Source: Planktophila sp965267775 (GTDB lineage Bacteria > Actinomycetota > Actinomycetes > Nanopelagicales > Nanopelagicaceae). Taken from it: a stretch of 64,000 bases of DNA. Position 1 is the first letter of the stretch; every line of letters begins with the position of its first letter. Location: NCBI GenBank assembly GCA_965267775.1, contig OZ254140.1:372001-436000 (forward strand), written 5' to 3'. This document shows positions 59,309 to 64,000 of this stretch, piece by piece. The translations under genes were made by a program, and so were the position numbers. The notes beneath the pieces were generated by a model, which worked only from the letters and a program-made list of their open reading frames with translations, did no database searches and was not told the DNA's origin.

Positions 59309-60445
59309 TTAAGCCGCCGCGAAGTCAATTCTTCCTGAGGTGGCATGAAGACCACTGGCCGTTGCTTGCCAAGTGAAATTCTTTGCCTGTCGGACACAGC
59401 GCTCTGACAGCGTGGGATCTGTCTGAACTTGTTCATAAAGAATTTCGAGCGCATCCGCGAAATCTTCACCAGTATTTGGTGATGTCACCCCAACGGCATC
59501 TCGACTTCCTGCAAGGATGAATTCTCCAACCGCGCTAGTTTCAGAAGCAACCACAGGCGTTCCTGACGCCAAGGATTCAAGAGCGGCGAGACAGAAAGTT
59601 TCAATTGGCCCAGGGGCAATTGAGATATCTGCGGAAGCGATGATCTCTGCCAAGAGATCCTTATTAGCTACGTATCCCCAAAACGTTACAGGAATATCAC
59701 GTGAAGAGTTGTAGAGCTTCTTATAGAGCGGTCCAGTTCCAACAATGATGAGTCTTGCATCGAATCCTCGTCCAATCAGAGTTCGAAGCGCTTCGATGGA
59801 ACGCTCTGGCTTCTTTTCTGGTGAAAGTCTTCCGCAGTGAACGATGAGAATTTCTCCACCTTTCAATAATTTCTTGCGGAGCTCAGGATTCGAGCGTTGA
59901 GGATTGAAAGTTTCAAGATCAACACCGAGTGGAATTTTTACAATATTCGATGTTGCGATCTCTCTAAACTCCGATGCCGCAAATTCCGTGGTTGCAACGA
60001 CATGGTCAAATCGTGCCGCAAGGCGCGCGTTATGCCATTTTGCAACACGTTTCAGAGATAAGCCGAAGTAATTCTTGATGAGGCCTTGAAGTGTCTCGTG
60101 GCTGAAGACGACAGCAGGAATATTTCGCCGTTTCGCCCAAGTGCCAATACTTGAAAGGGTGAATCGATCTGATACCTCAATGCGATCTGGCGCCAGAGTT
60201 CCCAGAAGTTTCTTTACTCTGTATGTAGATCGAATAACTCTATAGCCGCCTGTAAATGGAATTTTCCACGAGGGAAGGTAGATGCACGTTCCTTTCTCGC
60301 TTTTCTCATGTGAAAATTTCAACCCCGGTACTACATAGATGAAGTCATGACCCTCCCGGGAGTATTCGGCCCCGAGGTTGAGCAAGGTGGTCTTAATCCC
60401 ACCCGATTTCGGTCCGTAGAAATTTGCTAGATGAACAATTCTCAT
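59309..60445 (-). CDS. GT4 family glycosyltransferase (first of two)
   Basis: 378 residues with the GT-B fold. The acceptor half starts with FYGPKSGGIKTTLLNLG, the nucleotide-sugar half has IVHCGRLSPEKKPERSIEA and the motif SIAPGPIETFCLAALESLA with the conserved Glu pair. It transfers a sugar from a nucleotide donor to a lipid or glycan. It overlaps the next upstream gene by four bases. Confidence 0.85.
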   Translation of the reverse strand: MRIVHLANFYGPKSGGIKTTLLNLGAEYSREGHDFIYVVPGLKFSHEKSEKGTCIYLPSWKIPFTGGYRVIRSTYRVKKLLGTLAPDRIEVSDRFTLSSIGTWAKRRNIPAVVFSHETLQGLIKNYFGLSLKRVAKWHNARLAARFDHVVATTEFAASEFREIATSNIVKIPLGVDLETFNPQRSNPELRKKLLKGGEILIVHCGRLSPEKKPERSIEALRTLIGRGFDARLIIVGTGPLYKKLYNSSRDIPVTFWGYVANKDLLAEIIASADISIAPGPIETFCLAALESLASGTPVVASETSAVGEFILAGSRDAVGVTSPNTGEDFADALEILYEQVQTDPTLSERCVRQAKNFTWQATASGLHATSGRIDFAAA

Positions 60446-61566
60446 GCGGCAACCTCCTTCTCAGATTCTTTAAGCGAGATGGCGTCGTGATAGTGCTCTA
60501 TCAATTGAGCATTTATGTAACTCCATGTGCGATGCACAACGGAGTTACGTGCGTTAATTCGCATCTGAGAAAAGTCCGAGCTGTTAGAAAGCCTCTCGAC
60601 TGCTGCTAAAAGCTGCCACGAATCTGCCGTGTCGATTAGAAGCCCTGTTGTGCCGTGCTCAATCAGGTCAACAGGTCCGCCAGTGTTTGGGCCGATTACG
60701 GGCACCCCTGATGCCAACGCCTCCTGAATTCCCTGACAGAAAGTTTCATGTTTGCCTGTGTGAACAAAGAGGTCGAAGGAGGCAACATATCGGGCAAGAT
60801 CTATTCCTGATTGATAGCCAATGAAATTAGCATGCGGAAGTGCCTTTCTCAATTTATTTTCTGCCGGCCCAATTCCAATAATTACAAGTTGAATATGTGA
60901 CTGTGAGTCGAGGATTGCCAAATCTTCAATGCGTTTTTCATTTGCGAGCCTTCCGACATAACCAACAATCAATTTCTCACCATTGTGAGAAAGAACATTT
61001 CTGAATAACTCATCACGTCGAGATGGATTGAACGTTTCTACATTTACTCCACGTTTCCAAAGTCGAACGTTTTGAACTCCGTTTGCTTGAAGCTCTCTGC
61101 ATGCCCATAGGGAAGGCGCAAGCGTGAGATTAGAGTTTTGATGAATTCGCGAAACCCAACGCCACAAAGTGCTATGAGCGATCGTTAATCCATAGTGTCG
61201 CGCGAATCCTGCAATATCTGTTTGATAGATAGAGACTGTCGGTATAGACATTTTTTTGGCAATCTTCGTCACGTAGTGGCCAAGGAAAATTGGTGATGCA
61301 AGATGAATGACATCGGGAGAGAAGCCTTCAAGTAAAGGCTCTAAGTACTTTGATGGAACACCGACCGGTATAAGTCTCTTCATAGAAACACTTGGGACAT
61401 GCTTTATCTTGTAGCCCAGGTAGTGTGTTGGAGCCCCTTCGCTCTCTGGAGCGATAATCAGAACCTCATGGCCCTCTGCTCGACAGTGTTCCAGGAGGCG
61501 GAGAACGGAGTTGGTCACCCCATTGATTTGTGGAAGGAATGCTTCCGTTACGACTGCAATTCTCAT
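60442..61566 (-). CDS. GT4 family glycosyltransferase (PimB/MgtA-like)
   Basis: 374 residues with the GT-B fold. The N-terminus IAVVTEAFLPQINGVTNSV, the donor-binding IVGYVGRLANEKRIEDL, and FVHTGKHETFCQGIQEALASG are typical of mannosyltransferases of the PimB/MgtA group that act on lipid acceptors in actinobacteria. It is the first gene of a three-gene unit with the second glycosyltransferase and the SGNH hydrolase. AT content looks higher than in the flanking fab and etf genes. Confidence 0.85.
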   Translation of the reverse strand: MRIAVVTEAFLPQINGVTNSVLRLLEHCRAEGHEVLIIAPESEGAPTHYLGYKIKHVPSVSMKRLIPVGVPSKYLEPLLEGFSPDVIHLASPIFLGHYVTKIAKKMSIPTVSIYQTDIAGFARHYGLTIAHSTLWRWVSRIHQNSNLTLAPSLWACRELQANGVQNVRLWKRGVNVETFNPSRRDELFRNVLSHNGEKLIVGYVGRLANEKRIEDLAILDSQSHIQLVIIGIGPAENKLRKALPHANFIGYQSGIDLARYVASFDLFVHTGKHETFCQGIQEALASGVPVIGPNTGGPVDLIEHGTTGLLIDTADSWQLLAAVERLSNSSDFSQMRINARNSVVHRTWSYINAQLIEHYHDAISLKESEKEVAA

Positions 61567-61684
61567 GACCTTAAGGGTGAAGTTGAGAGATGCCCGATTT
61601 GGGATAGTACGGTGACGTGTTCCTGAATAAAAGGTGAATGCTCGATAGGGCTAGCCGGTGCTTCCCAAAATGCCTACCCATCAG

Positions 61685-61690
61685 TAACAT
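61685..61690 (+). promoter_or_regulatory. -10 box of etfB
   Basis: TAACAT, seven bases, then the ATG at 61698. It decides the start, because the longer frame beginning at 61638 would include this box. Confidence 0.5.
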
Positions 61691-61697
61691 CACGCCC

Positions 61698-62489
61698 ATG
61701 AAGATTGCAGTCTGCGTCAAGCAGGTCCCGGATTCCTGGGCAGAGAAGAAGATGGTCAATGGCCGACTCGATCGCGAGAGCGTTGATGCTGTGCTCAATG
61801 ATCTCGATGAATATGCGGTCGAAGAGGCGCTGAAGATTGTTGAAGCACATGGCGGCAATGAAGGCGATGACGCCGCACATTCGGTCACTGTCATCTCAAT
61901 GGGGCCAGAGCGTGCAACTGAAGCTGTACGTAAGGCGCTCTCCATGGGAGCCAACGATGCAATTCTTATTACAGATCCTGCCCTTGCAGGTAGCGATGCA
62001 TTAATGACATCAAAGGTACTGAGCTCTGTCATTAGCGCAGGCGGATATGACCTCGTCATCTGCGGAACCGAAAGTACAGATGCACGTATGAGCGTCGTAC
62101 CAGCGATGATCAGCGCTCGCCTCGGCTGGGGACAGCTCACCTTCGCATCTCGCGTAGAAGTTGATCCAGCATCATCAAAGGTTTCCATCACTCGTACAAC
62201 TGAAGCAGGAGTCGATGAGATCTCATCATCATTCCCTGCCGTCATTAGCGTTGTCGAGAAAATTAACGAGCCACGCTACCCATCATTTAAGGGAATCATG
62301 GCTGCAAAGAAGAAGGCAATCGAATCTAAGGATCTCGCGACTATCGGAGTGTCTGCAGAATCTGGTTGGTCTGAAGTCAAGGATGCAACACCACGTCCTC
62401 CCCGCGCAGCTGGTACCAAGGTCACAGATGAGAATGGCAGTGGCGCAGAAGCACTTGTTAATTTCCTAGCAGAGAAGAAGTTGATATGA
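61698..62489 (+). CDS. etfB: Electron transfer flavoprotein beta subunit
   Basis: 263 residues from the ATG at 61698; the first residues MKIAVCVKQVPDSW are the family N-terminus. Key stretches: NDLDEYAVEEAL, the AMP-binding region VTVISMGPERATEAVRKAL, and GTESTDARMSVVPAMIS. With EtfA it carries electrons from acyl-CoA and other dehydrogenases to the quinone pool. It overlaps etfA by four bases. Confidence 0.95.
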   Translation: MKIAVCVKQVPDSWAEKKMVNGRLDRESVDAVLNDLDEYAVEEALKIVEAHGGNEGDDAAHSVTVISMGPERATEAVRKALSMGANDAILITDPALAGSDALMTSKVLSSVISAGGYDLVICGTESTDARMSVVPAMISARLGWGQLTFASRVEVDPASSKVSITRTTEAGVDEISSSFPAVISVVEKINEPRYPSFKGIMAAKKKAIESKDLATIGVSAESGWSEVKDATPRPPRAAGTKVTDENGSGAEALVNFLAEKKLI

Positions 62490-63439
62490 GCACAGTATTG
62501 ATTCTCGCTGATTTCTCAGGCGATAAGGCATCTAAGACAACGGCAGAACTTGCAACGGCAGGCGCACGTATTGGTGAAGTAACTGCAGTGGTACTTGCTG
62601 CACCAGGTGCTGGATCAGCGCTCGCTGCAACAGTTAACCAAGGTCCAATTGCAAAGGTACTTGTAGTTGAATCAGCAGATTTTGTATCATGTGGAGTTCC
62701 TGCAGCTGCTGATGCACTTGCTCAGGTGGCTAAGTCACAATCTGCAGCAGCTGTACTCGTTGCATCACACGCATTCGGTAAGGAAGTTGCAGCTCGCGTT
62801 GCTGTAACTATCGAATCCGGAATCATTACAGATGCAGTCGATGTAGATGCAAGTGGTGTAGCAACGCAATTGGTATTCGGTGGATCAACAACTGTTCACT
62901 CAGTTGTCAGCCACGGAACACCCGTCATTACTGTGCGACCAAATTCAATTGCTGCAGATTTCAGCGCATCTTCTCCTGCTATCTCAAATGAGAACGTGAC
63001 AATTACTGATGCAGCAAAGCTTTCTTCTATCTCTTCATCACAACCACCAGTTAAGGGTGGGCGACCAGAACTTACTGAGGCGAATATCGTTGTCTCAGGT
63101 GGTCGCGGCACAGATGGAAACTTTGCAGCTGTCGAAGGTTTTGCAGATTCACTCGGTGCAGCTGTCGGTGCATCGCGCGCTGCAACAGATGCTGGTTGGT
63201 ATCCACATTCACATCAGGTTGGTCAGACAGGCAAGACTGTCAGCCCCGCTCTCTATGTTGCATGCGGAATTTCAGGAGCGATCCAACACCGTGCAGGAAT
63301 GCAGACCTCTAAGACAATTGTTGTCATCAACAAGGATCCTGAGGCTCCACTCTTTGAAATCGCAGATTTTGGCGTTGTAGGCGACCTCTTTGCCGTTCTT
63401 CCTGCAGCAATCGAAGGGGTAAAGGCCCGTAAGGCCTAA
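62486..63439 (+). CDS. etfA: Electron transfer flavoprotein alpha subunit
   Basis: 317 residues. The FAD-binding C-terminal half has VSGGRGTDG, AAVGASRAATDAGW, QVGQTGKTVSPALYVACG and the final DPEAPLFEIADFGVVGDLF. It forms a heterodimer with EtfB. Codon use is strongly biased in the way seen in the binding-protein gene, suggesting high expression. Confidence 0.95.
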   Translation: MSTVLILADFSGDKASKTTAELATAGARIGEVTAVVLAAPGAGSALAATVNQGPIAKVLVVESADFVSCGVPAAADALAQVAKSQSAAAVLVASHAFGKEVAARVAVTIESGIITDAVDVDASGVATQLVFGGSTTVHSVVSHGTPVITVRPNSIAADFSASSPAISNENVTITDAAKLSSISSSQPPVKGGRPELTEANIVVSGGRGTDGNFAAVEGFADSLGAAVGASRAATDAGWYPHSHQVGQTGKTVSPALYVACGISGAIQHRAGMQTSKTIVVINKDPEAPLFEIADFGVVGDLFAVLPAAIEGVKARKA

Positions 63440-63453
63440 GCTCACTCTTCAAT

Positions 63454-63459
63454 CTAGAC
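63454..63459 (+). promoter_or_regulatory. -10 box of the cysteine desulfurase gene
   Basis: TAGACT, seven bases, then the GTG at 63467. Confidence 0.5.
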
Positions 63460-63466
63460 TGCTCTC

Positions 63467-64000
63467 CGTGAGCATCTACCTCGATCATGCGGCAACTACG
63501 CCGATGAACCCTGCCGCAATTGAGGCGATGTCGACAGCCCTAGCCATTATCGGCAATCCATCATCGCTGCACGCAGATGGTCGAGCCGTTCGTAAGTATG
63601 TTGAAGATGCGCGCGATCAACTAGCTAAGAGCGCTTGCTGTGCTCCCAGTGAAATTATCTTCACCGGTTCTGGCACCGAGGCAAATAATATTGCCATCAA
63701 GGGAATCTATTGGGAACGCAATTCGCTCAAGTCGCGTCCGATCATCATTACGAGTGCAATCGAACATCAAGCAGTTCTCGAACCATCACAGTGGTTGGCA
63801 GAACATGAAGGCGCTCAGCACCTGACGGTTCCAGTAACTGAAGATGGAGTCATCTCACTCGATGCTCTTCAGTTATTAGTTACACAGCACGGAGACGAGA
63901 TTGCGCTGATCTCCATTATGCATAGCAATAATGAAACTGGTGTTATCCAGCCGATTGCAGATGTTATTGAGATCGCCGGCGATATTCCAGTTCATACAGA
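63467..64000 (+). CDS. Cysteine desulfurase (NifS/IscS-like), 3' truncated
   Basis: 178 codons are visible from a GTG; the gene runs off the end. The start IYLDHAATTPMNPAA, the stretch NPSSLHADGRAVR, the PLP-phosphate loop FTGSGTEANN, the His in SAIEHQA and HSNNETG are typical of class V PLP desulfurases of the NifS/IscS type. It supplies sulfur from cysteine for Fe-S clusters or tRNA thiolation. The PLP Lys and catalytic Cys lie beyond the window. Confidence 0.92.

Noticed and set aside
61638..61697. Longer N-terminus for EtfB
   Set aside because: The conserved family start is MKIAVCVKQVP at 61698 and a -10 box lies within the extra segment.

Overview
The window reads as a chromosome segment of a streamlined planktonic actinobacterium, most likely the freshwater acI lineage (Nanopelagicales). 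The reasons are moderate GC by eye, almost no intergenic DNA (no gap reaches 300 bases), actinobacterial gene types (heterodimeric CrtYc/CrtYd lycopene cyclase, actinobacterial glycyl-tRNA synthetase, recO-uppS, dgt-dnaG), and a heliorhodopsin close to the actinobacterial founder of that family. No phage, insertion sequence, CRISPR array or integron was found. The lineage is inferred from gene content, not from a marker alignment.

Layout. 1-2.0 kb: truncated alpha/beta hydrolase and an MFS transporter. 2.1-8.1 kb: a complete peptide/nickel-type ABC importer in the order permease C, binding protein A, permease B, ATPases D and F, with strong hairpins on both sides of the binding-protein gene and a terminator at the end. 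8.2-14.8 kb: two unknown envelope proteins, an M13 peptidase, a MarR regulator with a perfect palindromic operator, a histone H1-like Lys/Ala/Pro repeat protein, an MFS exporter and panB. 14.9-21.7 kb: a secreted Ig-like protein, nadE, a glnA-type glutamine synthetase preceded by a long RNA hairpin, small unknown genes, a GNAT acetyltransferase and the heliorhodopsin. 21.7-33.2 kb: leuA with a leucine leader peptide and attenuator, recO-uppS, a ZIP transporter, glyS with a leader that can mask its ribosome-binding site, dusB, dgt, dnaG and tRNA-Asn. 33.2-39.8 kb: HtrA-like protease, galactose genes (galT, galK) and glycerol genes (glpK, glpD). 39.8-51.3 kb: GH25 lysozyme, a detached DnaX-like domain, a degenerate response regulator, nnrD, a DUF2231-cytochrome b5 fusion, a secreted beta-propeller, tRNA-Met, a DsbA-like protein, GH36 alpha-galactosidase, split lycopene cyclase, M23 peptidase, cold-shock protein, a SIMPL protein and a ROK glucokinase. 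51.3-56.3 kb: a fatty-acid synthesis block (fabD-fabH-acpP-fabF-acyl-CoA carboxylase beta). 56.3-64 kb: glgX, an SGNH hydrolase with two glycosyltransferases, etfBA and a truncated cysteine desulfurase.

How the genes fit together. The window supports a photoheterotroph living on peptides, galactosides and glycerol. GH36, GalK and GalT take galactosides toward UDP-sugar metabolism; GlpK and GlpD feed glycerol into glycolysis; ETF carries electrons. The lycopene cyclase makes beta-carotene, the precursor of retinal, the chromophore of the heliorhodopsin. The heliorhodopsin lies about 1.3 kb downstream of glutamine synthetase, a pairing that may be functional.

A window-wide pattern is that many genes at the head of a transcription unit have a TANNNT box exactly 6 or 7 bases before the start codon and no Shine-Dalgarno sequence, as expected for leaderless mRNAs. 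Genes inside operons, or with real leaders, carry Shine-Dalgarno sequences instead. This pattern was used to choose several starts.
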